DNA of 64,000 nt from Melampsora larici-populina 98AG31 (taxonomy: Eukaryota; Basidiomycota; Pucciniomycetes; Pucciniales; Melampsoraceae): the NCBI RefSeq assembly GCF_000204055.1, contig NW_006768769.1, positions 1,441,677 to 1,505,676 on the forward strand. Reading direction: 5' to 3'. The notes under the pieces were generated by a model. The model was not told where the DNA came from. It ran no database searches and was given only the letters and a program-made list of their open reading frames with translations. Every line of letters starts with the position of its first letter. Position 1 is the first letter of the stretch. Shown here piece by piece: positions 33,316-44,773 of the stretch. A program made the translations under genes and the position numbers.

Positions 33316-36253
33316 ATGTCAAATCACGCTTACGACAATGAAGATCAAAAACCACTGGAAATGACGATCAAGCCCACTTGGCCACCTGTCTTTCCACTTT
33401 GCGCAAATGATCGGCAAGCTTGGACATTACAAGCCAAAGCCGGTGGGTTAGGTACTGGTACAGCTAAAAGTGATCAGTTGAGTTTTCTTTATATCATGTT
33501 GAATGCTGTTTGCTCTTGAGATTTAACTAAAGCTTTCTTTCTTTCTTTGAAAAATATGTGAGTAGTATGACAGAGGATACTCAGGAATTAATGTATTTAA
33601 AAGGAGATCGGATTACAATCTTAATTCCAATGTTAAATGCCTGTTCCAATTCCAATTCCGATCCGAATCCAGAGAAATTCACCTTTTTAGGATTCTGTGA
33701 AGGTCAAATTGGTTTTGTTTCGATCCAAAACTTAAGATTCCAATCGCCTATCAGAAACAATCCGGCTTATTTACAAGAATTGTTCAATAATCTAGAACAA
33801 CCAGCAATCAACCCAAATAAACCAATCAGTCAGTCTTCCATGTTCTTTTTGGTCATTGGACATAAGATAAGATCCTGATCCTGATCCTGATCCTTTTGAA
33901 ATACCAGCTGAAAAATCATACAGCGATCATCTTAGAGAATTGGATTTCGAGTCGGTTGAAGGACAGAATCCAGGCACCAACAGTTCATTTAAAGATGTTT
34001 CTAAACGCAATTCTGTGCATATCAAATCATCGAATCCCAATCGAATGTCACGAAGACGACAATTATCTTCAGCCTCATCTTGTTCCACTGGTGTCACTGG
34101 CGTAACTGATTTAAGTAGTCAAGATTCTTCAATCTTACCACCACCATTACCACCACCACCATCTTTACCTTTACCCAAGAGAAAATCATCAATCTCGACA
34201 AGTCCACCATTCTTAAAACAAATTCCATCTGCATATCCGAATACCGAAACTAATAATAATTCCAGTAGAATGAGAAAGATATCTATGAATAGTACAGGTA
34301 AATCTGAAGATTTAAATCATTCATCACCACGTCACTCTATCATCAATCAATCTTCAAACCGTGAACTCTCGACCAAATCGTCATTCACTTTACCTAAACG
34401 TAACAAAGCTGAAAAAGCCAAACAAAAACGAAATCCATCTCGATCCAAATCCGTTCAAATCTCAGCTCCTACTTTAACTTGTCATACTAATCCAATGATA
34501 GAATCTAGTACTGGTATCGCCGCCACGCCTCATCGGGAATTGATCGCCAAACCTAGTCATTTATCTTTGTCAGCTAAAGATAATGGAATTCAAGATAACC
34601 TCACAGAAGAATTGACTCTCTTAGCTTCTAATTGTAATCAAAGCACTAGTCCCTTATCTACTGTAGTAACTACTTCGATCCCATTAAGACCTGATGATAT
34701 TGTGACATCTAATCTAACATCACCTGCAAGATCTCATTCTTTCCAATCGTCGGCTTCATCGTCAGCTTCCACTCAAGCTAATTCTCCTTTTCCTCCTACA
34801 CCTGTCACACCTCGTCCTTTAAGTGAACGGCAAAAGAAATCATCAAAAGAACCTAGAGTTTTAGATTATGGACCAGAAGAGATCATCACCATCAAAGGCG
34901 GATCAGCATTCGAATTAGTTAAACCTCATACAATCAATAGGAGGAAATCGAAAACTAATCTGTTGGATCAAGATGAGATGATCTTAGCTAAATTTGAAGT
35001 AGAAGTAGAAAAATTCGCGGATGAATTTGAACAAGATATGGAAAGAGCAGTGGAAGTTTCATATCCATCTATGAATCAGAAAGATGTCACGATTTTGAAT
35101 CATGAAGATAATCATGATCTTGATCCACATCCAGATGAATCGATTCTAGAAGATGGAGAAAGTTATCGAATCAAAGAACAAAAATGGGTACAAGTTTTAA
35201 ATTCGACTTCTAATAAAAAAGATAATAAGAAGATCAAAAAATTAATTAAGAATGGTTTACCTAAATCTTTAAGAGGTAGGATTTGGGGTTATTTATTAAA
35301 TTTGAATTCACAATTAAAAGTTCAAGGTTTATTTGAAAAGGTGACAGGTTTGATTGATGATGAACTTGATGATGAAGTCTTAATTGATTCTGATCTAGAA
35401 AAGATTTGTCGTCAATTCGATTTTCATCATTTTTCTCAACAGTACGTGTTTTTTTGCTTTTCTCGTTCTTATTTCACAAACAACCATGACTGATTAAATT
35501 CATCAATTCATTTGATTCTTTTTAGTGATTCAACTGGAATTTCAGATTTAAAAACATTAATTAAAACCACTAGAACCTATTCAAAACTATATTTACCATT
35601 TGATGGCTCTTTAGATTTTGATTTATCTTTAGTTGGTGGTTTATTATTGATTCAATCTCCATTAGAAGAAGCCTTTTGGAATTTATTAGGAATTGCTACG
35701 ATTGGATTTCCTAACCTTTGGAATCAAAGTGGATTTTTACTTGTATGTGATCGATTCACTAAGATTTTAGAAGAGATTGATGTGGTGTTATTTAATCATT
35801 TGGTAAGCTTCTTTCTGATTTCTTTTCGTTTTGCTCATTGACTGTATTCTGATAGCTTTTTGTTTGGCTTGGTTGTTTTCTTTAGGCTTTCTTTCACATT
35901 CATTCATCTCTTTATTTACATTCTCACTTTTTGAAACTGTTTATCAAAACTTTACCTCCTTCAATCCTTTTACCAACACTCGTAAGTTTCTCTTATCACA
36001 AAGCTTCGGTCGAGATTGTTGATTGAATCTTAATTTTGGTTTTGATTTCTTGAAAATTATGTAGGATGTTTTGATAAGTGAAGGTGAAGAAATGATGTTC
36101 AAGATTATGATGGTGATCATGTTGGAATCGAAAGATAAAATATTAAATTTAAGTAATAAAAAAGATCTTATCTTTTATTTAATGAATTTAAAGGGAAATC
36201 GACAAGTTTTAGATTCAGCTTTAAATCTTAGATTCAAAGCAAGATGGTTTTAA
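33316..36253 (+). CDS. SH3 and TBC (Rab-GAP-like) domain protein, 851 residues
   Basis: Six exons: 33316-33476, 33566-33828, 33872-35441, 35526-35802, 35886-35981 and 36065-36253. The 43-bp intron 2 is unusually short. Residues about 45-125 resemble an SH3 domain (YLKGDRITIL ... FLGFCEGQIGFVSIQNL). Residues about 140-570 are low complexity, Ser/Pro/Asn-rich, with a proline run (PPPLPPPPSLPLP) that could itself bind SH3 domains. The TBC domain starts near residue 597 with LIKNGLPKSLRGRIWGYLL and runs to the C-terminus. TBC proteins stimulate GTP hydrolysis by Rab GTPases through an Arg finger (IxxDxxR) and a Gln finger (YxQG). At the matching places I read CRQFDFHHFSQQHD and LSLVGGLL, so both fingers appear lost. 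It is probably a regulator or scaffold in membrane traffic or polarity. Confidence 0.75.
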
Positions 36254-36961
36254 ACTTTATTTTCTTCAAATCCTTTTACCTTCTTATTCAAGAAACAAAT
36301 CAATTTGAATTCTTGCTTGATTTTTTTTATCTTTATTCATTGTAATTACTTGGAATTTTGTTTATTCATCACTTGATGAGTTATCTTTCTTTCTTTCTTT
36401 ATTTCCAACCTCGTTTATTGTTTCACTGTTCTTGTTAACAATCGGTTTTCTTATTTTTTTGGGTATGTATTTCCTTTTTTTAAGCACGTTGAAAGCAAGA
36501 TTCAAAGTATGTTATCACTTTTTCGTTTCGTTTAATTAAATCTATTAATCAGTATTGTTTTCTTCTCGTTTTTTTTCTGATTTGGATTCCTTTCTTTGAT
36601 TTACATACATACATATTACCATTAAGCATTGTCTTTTTTTTCTTGTGCTTGAAGCTTTGAAACATTACCATCGTTTTTTTCTTTTTTTTCTTCTTTCTTA
36701 TACTTCTTTTTTCTTTCTGTCATTACTTTTTCTTGATGTTTTGCTTGTATTTTGAAATTACTAGAGAAAATGCGGGCATGACCGCCATAGCTTGCTCAAA
36801 CCCAATGATCAACTCAACTCTTTGTGAAAAGTTTTGTATGTGTAAGAATTTGTTACTTCTTTCACACAAGTATCTCGATATCCTCAACAAATGCAACTTG
36901 ACACTTACCGTACTTTTGTGTAATTTTTTTTGTATATAGTTTTTTTGTTTTTCTTTACAAC
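36254..36961. other. Intergenic, T-rich
   Basis: 3' flank of the SH3-TBC gene with long TTTCTTTC and T-run segments. No gene supported. Confidence 0.45.
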
Positions 36962-37165
36962 TACAGCCATTCCGATATTGCTTGTCGCACCTTTTTGAAA
37001 AGAAAAAGTTTGTGAGCTCGAAACCTAAGTTTTAACCGGTTAAAACCTGAAGTTTGGCTGTATTGCCTTGAATTACAGCTGAGTTTGAAGTTTTATCGAG
37101 TAAAAACTTAGGTTTCAACTTTTCTTTTTCAAAACGGAGCGACAAGCAATATCGGAATGGCTGTA
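36962..37165. mobile_element. Tc1/mariner-like MITE, 204 bp
   Basis: TA target dinucleotides flank both ends. The first 24 bases (CAGCCATTCCGATATTGCTT and GTCG) are a perfect inverted repeat with the last 24. Similarity continues inward with gaps (CCTAAGTTTT versus AAAACTTAGG), so most of the element is one imperfect palindrome. No coding capacity. A TA duplication is the signature of Tc1/mariner-type transposases. Confidence 0.8.
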
Positions 37166-37661
37166 TACACAGAAGCTATAAAGTATTTTGTTGGGTAATT
37201 TACCCTTTTGCCAACACCGGGATCAGATACCGATAGCGCATGACGAGCAAAGTATGTATGCAACAGGTCCTCGAAGCTAGGTATTTTGGGGCCCGAATAT
37301 ACATTTTTTCACCGTCAAAAAACAAACAAGAAAGTATACAAGAAAACTATAAACATGTAACTATGTATACGACTTTAGTTTTTTTCGTTTTTTTAAAAAA
37401 ATAAGCGGGACTTGGCCAGCTGGTTGCCAAACGGCATAAATCTATGTCGTAGCAGACCGGTCGTTTCGATAAATTCGGTAACAAAGAAGTGGTTTTCATT
37501 AACATTTCTTTAACCTTGGCCTTTAAACTGCAGATTTCCTTAAGTTTGAACAAGGCCGTGAAGATAATTAGCGTGGTCAGAGGTGACGATCAAAGAACTT
37601 AAGGAAGACCTAACTTAACCCAAGTCCAATCGTGCAAAAGCTCACGGTAACCCGAAGCCGA
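37166..37661. other. Intergenic between two MITEs
   Basis: No gene recognised. A 68-codon minus-strand frame at 37553-37347 has no identifiable feature. Confidence 0.4.
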
Positions 37662-38195
37662 GGCACGAGGGACTTGCACATTAAACGACATCTCTGGCGT
37701 GACCAATAGCCCCCAAAAGTGAAATTTGGGTCACTTTTGGATGCAACCCATCCTATCTCATTCAACATTACTTTGATGTTGTTTCTGAAACTGGCTGGTA
37801 TGAGTTCAGCATCTTGTACATAACTTCTATTAGAAAAAAAAGAGAATCAAAAGTGCCAGCTCACAAGAATTGAGCTGGAAAACGAGTAATAAGTTTGTTT
37901 AAGGGAGTCAATTGACCATCTCTCGAGCCTTTTTAAGGGTACACATAACAATCTTAGCGGTTGAAATTTCAAATCTCAAAATAAGCAGCCTCAATGAATC
38001 AACACGATCATGAGATCTGTCGAGATTCTGAAGAGGCCATTTCCTTCATAACTCGACAGAGCTCATCTGACTGTTTTTTTGAAGAAAATGCATTTGTGGG
38101 TCGTGGTGTAAAAGCGAAGTGAAAAAACACCCACCAAAAGGTGGCTATTAGTCACGCAACGATTGTCGTTTAATGTGCAAGCCCCCTGTGCCAGG
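37662..38195. mobile_element. MITE or small DNA transposon remnant, about 530 bp
   Basis: The left end GGCACGAGGGACTTGCACAT and following TAAACGACA matches the reverse complement of the right end GGCACAGGGGGCTTGCACAT/TAAACGACA. Similarity continues inward to GCGTGACCAATAGCC versus GCGTGACTAATAGCC. The interior has a further stem (CCAAAAGTG ... CACTTTTGG) and no coding sequence. Target duplication not identified. Confidence 0.65.
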
Positions 38196-38237
38196 GGCGG
38201 ACGAGTCCGAGAAAAATCACCTGGCACAGTGGGCTTG
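38178..38237. repeat. 18-bp stem hairpin at the MITE end
   Basis: CAAGCCCCCTGTGCCAGG (38178-38195) pairs with CCTGGCACAGTGGGCTTG (38220-38237) with one mismatch. The 24-nt loop contains the small palindrome GGACGAGTCC. It overlaps the right terminus of the preceding element. Confidence 0.7.
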
Positions 38238-38582
38238 TTGTTAAGCTAGAAGGAAGACTACGTATGACGAGCGTTACGAGTGCACAGAAAGCCACGGCCG
38301 CGCCTGCGCTCATTTGGCCTTTCCTTCGAGGTTTCAAGGACATGATTAGTAGCAGGATTTATCCTATAAAACCTCTTTCATTCGACCACAAAAGCTTCTC
38401 TTCATCCTATCTTATCCAAACTCATTCCAACTTCAATTTATATCATAGTTGTATATATATACATATCAATTTTTGATTCGAGATCACTATATTGTATAAA
38501 ATTATCTCCCATAAATCAACAATTCTTCTGTAACTTTTTTCATCCTCGATTTCAGATCCAAAAGCACTTTTACCCGCCCAAA

Positions 38583-38933
38583 ATGATGTCTTATATCACA
38601 CCTCGTTTCATTACACTTGCTTTAATCATCACCATGTTATTTGCAGGGTATAATGGAGTCCCGTGTTCCAACAATTTGGAAACGGAGGGAGTAAGGCAAT
38701 CCATTGAGGAAGGATCACCTTCAAGAAACGCTCCATCTTTTACTCCTGTAAGTTTTGTTTTGGTGTCTTCCAGAACTAACATTCAGTGATATTTTCTTTC
38801 TTACGAATTATTCTATCATTTTGTCACAAATCATTTTAAGCTTCGAGAGGCCAAGCCAGTCCGAATGGAACGTCAAATGTTGCAAGGACCGCCCGGTGGT
38901 GGAATGAAGAAAGGACTAGGTGGTGGATCTTGA
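38583..38933 (+). CDS. Small secreted protein, 85 residues, Gly-rich C-terminus
   Basis: Two exons, 38583-38747 and 38841-38933. Residues 1-26 (MMSYITPRFITLALIITMLFAGYNGV) form a strong signal peptide. The mature peptide is about 58 residues, charged and serine/proline-rich with one Cys. It ends in PPGGGMKKGLGGGS. A weak TATA-like TATATATATACATATC lies about 130 bases upstream, at 38450-38465. It resembles small secreted proteins common in rusts, but no family is recognised. The Gly/Lys-rich tail hints at interaction with wall polymers or membranes, which is speculation. Confidence 0.65.
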
Positions 38934-41689
38934 AAAGCTCGTCAAATGGATTTCATTTTCAATCAAGTTCATCAGGATGGAATGATTGTCTTTTGTTTTG
39001 TGAAATTCTCTTTTTTTTTTAAATTTGTTAAATAGAAAATTCAATGTACAAAGTCTGAATAGAGTAAAGATAAGAAAAGAATCCTCATTAGTTTAGTAAC
39101 CCATCCTTATTGAAAGCCCCCCAAAGAACAAACTTGACTCTCTTGTTGAGCTGTATCAAACTGGAAGAGCTTGTAGTGTTTCTCCGAAGACATTGATACA
39201 AACAATTGATATCTTCAATAAATCATGACTATTCTTTCTTGCTGCCTATAGTGAGAGGTGCTGAAAATAAGGCAATTTACAGGGGGTTTTGCCCCGAAGA
39301 TTGAAATTTCACTACACGGTCAAATTCCACTAAAAAGGTCATTTTATCCAAACAGGTGAAAGAGTATGTGAATGACATCATGAACAGATAAAACTTGATA
39401 GACTTTCATCTGACAGCCATGGATTTTCTCTCAGAGACTCCAAATGTTGAATTTTGTGGGAGGAGATAGATTTTTTGAAAATTGTTACAAAAATTCATGT
39501 ACAGAAAGTCCTTGACCGACCAATTCCACAATGAAGTCAAGTGCTACCCATTTGGATCAAGTTCAAGACCTTACATCAATCATGGAAAATATCACTGGCT
39601 CATAGAGTAAATCATGGGACTTTGGCTGATCACTTATGTCAGAGGATGGTCTTCACACAACAAGCTAGTCAGATTTGAGAGACACTTGTGAGTCATGATA
39701 TAGCACATGTTATGAGCCATCTACAAGACTACTTGTATTTTGGTTGTACTGTACTTCTTGCATACTTAGATGCTGGCTCAAGAATGGCCTGTGAATTCTC
39801 ATGTCACAATCCAAATACCTCAACAAGGAAACTTCTCAGATACCTTGCATCCCAGCACATCTTGCCAAGTCCTTGCAGAACCTGAGCCATCTATCTTTGT
39901 TCTTGTCAAAAAGTGGTAGCTCTGGGTCATGCATAAAGCCTTGGGCAGGGCCTCAAACCCAACCTTTTACAAAGCTTGAGAAATAGCAGGACACCCTGCC
40001 CTGCCCCATTTTATACAAACTTTGCATGATTAGGTAGGCTTTGCATTTTTTCATATGTGAGATCACAAAACACAAGCTCATGGTACAAATCAGTTCTTGG
40101 TAGACAAAGAATGTCAAACTTACCAAATCAGGCTTGAAATTTATTTTTGAAACAGTGTATATATGGAGGGGATTTCCTGTAATTAAGCTTTATATAGGGT
40201 TTTGTTCTGTGGCCTGCCCAAGAATTCATGAAAAGACTTGGGGATAGTCCTGTTGTGATGCTATCAAGCATACACATCATGGCTTATTTCAAAGAGCAAT
40301 AACAGAAATAAAACTCAAATTGTGCTATTGAAATTTGACCCCCTTATAATCAGTGTAAAGATTTTACAATTCACTAGAGAAAGATAGTTCAACCATGAAA
40401 GTGACATAATTTTCAGATCAGCATGATACATAGTTGATCCCGGAACCACTGGTAGTATAGTGCAAGAGAAGTATAAGTTTCCAGAAAACTTTCAAGGCCA
40501 ATACAATAGTCTCAATAGCTATTTTGGGGCTTAATAATGTTTTGTATCAATTTTCTCAAAAACTGTGTCTGCACTTTTGTTGTGCTGCCTTCTGGATGAT
40601 TTGATTCCACAAGTATATCAAAAATGTCTACTGGTGGATCAGGTTGTGGGCGCGCCAAGGCATGTTTTTTCTTTTCCTTGCACCTAGGTGCCATGGGGTT
40701 TGTTTTGAAAGATTGCTTGACATCTTGAAAATCTGTTAGTTAATCAATACATAAGAATTCAAGATTTTGCAGAGACACTAAGCTCTATGTGACAAGACAC
40801 AACCTTTATAAATGTGAAAGAAAAACTATCAGCCTTGTGATGACAAGGCAATGGCTGACAACAAAAACAAACAAGTTCTAAACTCAAGGTAGACAAACCT
40901 AGAGATGGAACAAGTCTGATAGACAATGTAGAGCAACTAAGAGTAGAGAGATGTTGAGTGAGAAGCTAAAAAGAAAGAAAAATGTATACAACAATGGTTA
41001 ATGACGGACTTCATTAATGTTATCACAATAAGGAAATAAGAACAACAATTGATTTTTTAATGTTACCTTTAAATAAATTTCTTCAATGGGTGAAAAGATT
41101 CAAAAGGAGACAGTGGAGGGTTAATAAGAAAAACACCACAAACAAAAATTCTTCACAAACATGACATGAAACACAAACACTACATACTTAATCCCAATCT
41201 GGACACAGTCTTCTAACTTCATCCTTGTTACTAATCCACACACACTACTGTTCATTTAATCAGGATTGATTCATCCAGAGCAAGTCCCTTGATGGTTTTG
41301 ACAATGTTACCCAAGAAAGAAATTCTCCAACAAACAAGACATTTATGTATTTAGTTGGTACATTCAAAATGAAAGACTGAGTTCTTTGGCAAACAAGATA
41401 TTGATTGGTGTGTTTCTACAGGAGAATCTTCAATATCAGATTCTCCCAGTGCATAAGGTCACAGTCAAACTCTAGGGTGCTCTACCTGACTGTCTTCAAC
41501 AAGTAGAATTTGGTCTCAGTGATGGATTCCTGAGGGTTGGGGTGATATCTCAAAAGGCACACCAACCCCCTTTTTGGAATTTGCTTTGTGCCTTGGTGCG
41601 CCCAAGGCATGTCTTTTGTGCCACACCCACAAACTGAGGTGGTCAGATTGATCTGCATTAGGAAATTGAAAATCCTATAGTGCAACTTT
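38934..41689. other. Long intergenic stretch, no gene supported
   Basis: No conserved domain or spliced frame was found. Two loosely related patches (around 40650 and 41590) share GCGCGCCAAGGCATG/TGCGCCCAAGGCATG, suggesting copies of a short repeat. The rest is AT-rich. Confidence 0.4.
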
Positions 41690-42001
41690 GACATCTGGGC
41701 AGAGCTCATGTGGACAAAATTGCAAACTGTTGGCAACAAATAGTAGCCATTTAGATGATATTCTTGAAGCCCTAGAAAATAAGGAGCAAAAGGGAACTGA
41801 ATTGCACAATGGCATATGTTGAAAGTTGCTTGATAAACAAGTGTCAGATTTCTACTGAACAACTTTTAAGGAGAACACTTCAAGTATGTTGTAAGGGTCA
41901 AGGAATCAGGTCAAGGATTACATTTTCTCTGAGGGGGAAATATGTTATTATGGTAACTTATAACCTGGATGACAATACATAGTTTTTACAGCAAATAAAA
42001 T
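41690..42001. repeat. 3' flank shared with the paralogous locus
   Basis: The sequence after the stop of the 42002-44773 gene (for example AAAATTGCAAACTGTTGGCAACAAATAGTAGCC) resembles the flank of the second paralogue at 47280-47579 (AAAATTGCAAATTGTTGGCA). The duplication therefore included downstream DNA as well as the gene. Confidence 0.65.
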
Positions 42002-44773
42002 CTAGATCCTATTTGGTTTCTTTCGCACCTCTAGCTCTGTTTCTTCCCTGGCCTTCCTTTTGTTGTAACACTTTGCACCAATCTTTCTAGATGACTTATA
42101 TTTTGAATAACCAATCATGAATTTCTCATGGTATTCATGATTTATGTGTAAGCCTTTCATCTGTAAAAACAAACCAATAGATGTTGAAAGGTTTGAAATA
42201 TTCGATTGAACAACCAGGGATCTGAGACTTGCACATTGATCCTTTAAGAAATATGTAAGTTCGTGGGCAAATTGATAGAAGTCTTTGCTTGTGATTGCTA
42301 ATTGATATGATTTGAAATTTGTCATATATGGACTCCAATTTTTCCAAAGATCATTAAACTCTGAAGCAACCTGATTGATTTGATGTTCATTTCCTAAGCC
42401 AATCACCTTTTTTTGAACATCTTTTCCCAGAGGATATGTTGAGAAACTTGCCAAAATCTTCCCTGATATGTCAATCCATTCTTCCCATGGATTAGATCCA
42501 TTGAAGAGCTGAGATTTGGTACCACCATGGATCAATTTCAATTGGTCTTCTGAAAATTGGGAAACTATCTTTTGAGCAATTGAATAACGTTCCTGCCAAT
42601 TCCGGCTGCAGAACCTCTTGTGATAGAAACAATCATCATGAACTTCTAGAAATACTACTGCTAAAGAATCCATATGACATCCCTCCTCCTTCTTGCCAAA
42701 CCCACTAGGGTCCTTTTGTTGTGTTGCCAAACCTTTGAATGATGGGTGTAGAATATAATACAGGGTCTCTGTGTACCACCTTAGGAATTCTGCCAGCAAA
42801 TCATAATCTATAGCCTGCCCTGTCAAGATATACTTCTCATGGTAAGCATAAAACACCAAAGATGTGATCATGATGCAACGTTTCCAAACCTCTGATGTTG
42901 GTTTTTGAAATTGAGTAAAGTACATAAAGGGTAGAATCTTCTCTAGGGTCCAAAAATTTCTAGCTTGATTGGTTTCCTCAGGATTGGAGAAAATCTCAAA
43001 TCTTTTGATTATTTGAGATATCATTTTCATTGAGGATGCTACTGATTCTTTTTCAGACGGAGTTACAAAATTGACAACTTCTATATAGCTTGGGCCAAGA
43101 ATTTCCTCCATCTGTATCTTGCTGTTTGCTGAACAAACTGATGTTGTAGAGTGATATGGAGGACTCCTTTCTGATTCAATGTTCAATCCTGAAACAGTGA
43201 GTGGGGGAGCATTTTCTTCATTCACTGCCTGTCCACTAACACTAAACAAGTGGGTAGGTTGCTTTTTTGTTTCCGCATTAACATCTGTGATAGACTCCAA
43301 GACTGTGGGTGAGGCCTCTGGAGCCCCTGTCAAAGCTTTGCTTGCTTCCCTGGCCTTCCTTTTGTTGTAACACTTTGCATCACTCTTTCTAGATGACTTA
43401 TATCTTGAATACCCAATCTTGAATTTCTTTTGGTATTCATGACTTATGTGCAAGCCTTTTATCTGTAAAAACAAACTAATAGATGTTGAGAAGTTTGAAA
43501 TCTTTGATTGAACAACCTGGGATTTGAGACTTGCACATTGATCCTTTAAGAAATATGTAATTTCATGGGCAAGTTGATAAGAGTCTTTGCTGGCGATTGC
43601 TAATTGATATGATTTGAAATTTGTCAAAAACGGACTCCAATTTTTCCAAAGGTCATTAAATTCTGAAGAAACTGGATTGACCTGATGTTCATTTCCTAAG
43701 CCAATCACCTTTTTTTTAACATCTGTTCCCCAAGGATATGTTGAGAAACTTGCCAAAATCTTGCCTGATGTGTCAATCCATTCTTCCCATGGATTAGATC
43801 CATTGAAGAGTTGAGATTCAGTACCATCATGGATCCATCTCAATTTGTCTTCTGAAAATTGGGAAACTATCTTTTGAGCAATTGGATAACGTTGGTGCCA
43901 AGTTGATCTACTGAACATCCTCTGATAGAAACAGTCATCATGAACTTCTAGAAATAATACTGCTATGGAATCCATATGATATCCCGGCTCCTTCTTACCA
44001 ACCTGACTAGGAGCCTTTTGTTGTGTTGTCAAACCTTTGAGTGATGGGTGTAGAATGTAATATAGGGTCTCTGTGTACCACCTCAGAAATTCTGCCAACA
44101 AATTGTAATCTATGTCATGTCCTGTTGAGATATGCTTCTCATAGTAAGCATAAAATACCAAAGATGTGATCATGATGCAACGTTTCCAAACCTCTGATGT
44201 TGGTTTTTGAAATTGAGTAAAGTACATAAAGGGTAGAATCTTCTCTAGGGTCCAAAAATTTCTAGCTTGATTGGTTTGCTCAGGATTGGAGAATATCTCA
44301 AATCTTTTGATTATTTGAAATATCAGTTTCCTTGAGGATACTACTGAATCTCTCTCAGAAGGAGTTACAAAATTGACAACTTCAATATAGCTTGGGCCAA
44401 GACTTTCCTTCATTTGCATCTTGCTGTTTGCTGAACAAGCTGATGTTGTAGGGTGATATGGAGGACTCCTTTCTGATTCAATGCTCAATTCTAAAACATT
44501 CAGTGGGGGTGATTTTTCTTCATTAACTCCCTCTTCACTAACACTAAACAATTGGGCAGGTTGCTTTTTTGTTTCCCCATTAACATCTGTGATAGACTCC
44601 AAGACTGATGGTGAGAGCTCTGGAGCCCTATCTGTCCATGCTGTGCTTGTTGGAACCTCTGGAAATAGGCTAAGTGTATTTCTTGGGATATTCATGCATG
44701 AGTAGAGTGTAAAAAACCCATGCAGAACAATCACTTTTAGCAATAACAAGTGCAGGTGTAACTTGGTAGCCAT
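42002..44773 (-). CDS. Secreted protein with two tandem copies of a ~430-residue domain
   Basis: A single open frame of 923 residues from the ATG at 44773. An upstream in-frame ATG at 44806 is less likely because the signal peptide (MATKLHLHLLLLKVIVLHGF) begins here. After about 50 residues the sequence repeats. Repeat 1 is coded by about 44626-43325 and repeat 2 by about 43324-42002, a 1,302-bp (434-codon) period. Each repeat has a Ser/Thr-rich lead, the block LGPSYIEVVNFVTPSE, FWTLEKILPFMYFTQFQKP, EVWKRCIMITSLVFYAY, LAEFLRWYTETLYYILHPS, VHDDCFY, GSNPWEEWID, EFNDLWKNWSP and a basic KCYNKRKARE end. It is helical, without introns, and unknown to me. A single-domain paralogue lies at 47580-49037. 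It is probably secreted; the function is unknown. Confidence 0.75.
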   Translation of the reverse strand: MATKLHLHLLLLKVIVLHGFFTLYSCMNIPRNTLSLFPEVPTSTAWTDRAPELSPSVLESITDVNGETKKQPAQLFSVSEEGVNEEKSPPLNVLELSIESERSPPYHPTTSACSANSKMQMKESLGPSYIEVVNFVTPSERDSVVSSRKLIFQIIKRFEIFSNPEQTNQARNFWTLEKILPFMYFTQFQKPTSEVWKRCIMITSLVFYAYYEKHISTGHDIDYNLLAEFLRWYTETLYYILHPSLKGLTTQQKAPSQVGKKEPGYHMDSIAVLFLEVHDDCFYQRMFSRSTWHQRYPIAQKIVSQFSEDKLRWIHDGTESQLFNGSNPWEEWIDTSGKILASFSTYPWGTDVKKKVIGLGNEHQVNPVSSEFNDLWKNWSPFLTNFKSYQLAIASKDSYQLAHEITYFLKDQCASLKSQVVQSKISNFSTSISLFLQIKGLHISHEYQKKFKIGYSRYKSSRKSDAKCYNKRKAREASKALTGAPEASPTVLESITDVNAETKKQPTHLFSVSGQAVNEENAPPLTVSGLNIESERSPPYHSTTSVCSANSKIQMEEILGPSYIEVVNFVTPSEKESVASSMKMISQIIKRFEIFSNPEETNQARNFWTLEKILPFMYFTQFQKPTSEVWKRCIMITSLVFYAYHEKYILTGQAIDYDLLAEFLRWYTETLYYILHPSFKGLATQQKDPSGFGKKEEGCHMDSLAVVFLEVHDDCFYHKRFCSRNWQERYSIAQKIVSQFSEDQLKLIHGGTKSQLFNGSNPWEEWIDISGKILASFSTYPLGKDVQKKVIGLGNEHQINQVASEFNDLWKNWSPYMTNFKSYQLAITSKDFYQFAHELTYFLKDQCASLRSLVVQSNISNLSTSIGLFLQMKGLHINHEYHEKFMIGYSKYKSSRKIGAKCYNKRKAREETELEVRKKPNRI

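Noticed and set aside
38178..38237. Hammerhead-like ribozyme or Helitron 3' end
   Set aside because: The GGACGAGTCCGAGAAA stretch superficially recalls a hammerhead core, and CTAG follows the hairpin. But the conserved CUGANGA ... GAAA order is absent, the CTAG is not followed by T, and the locus is explained by TIRs.
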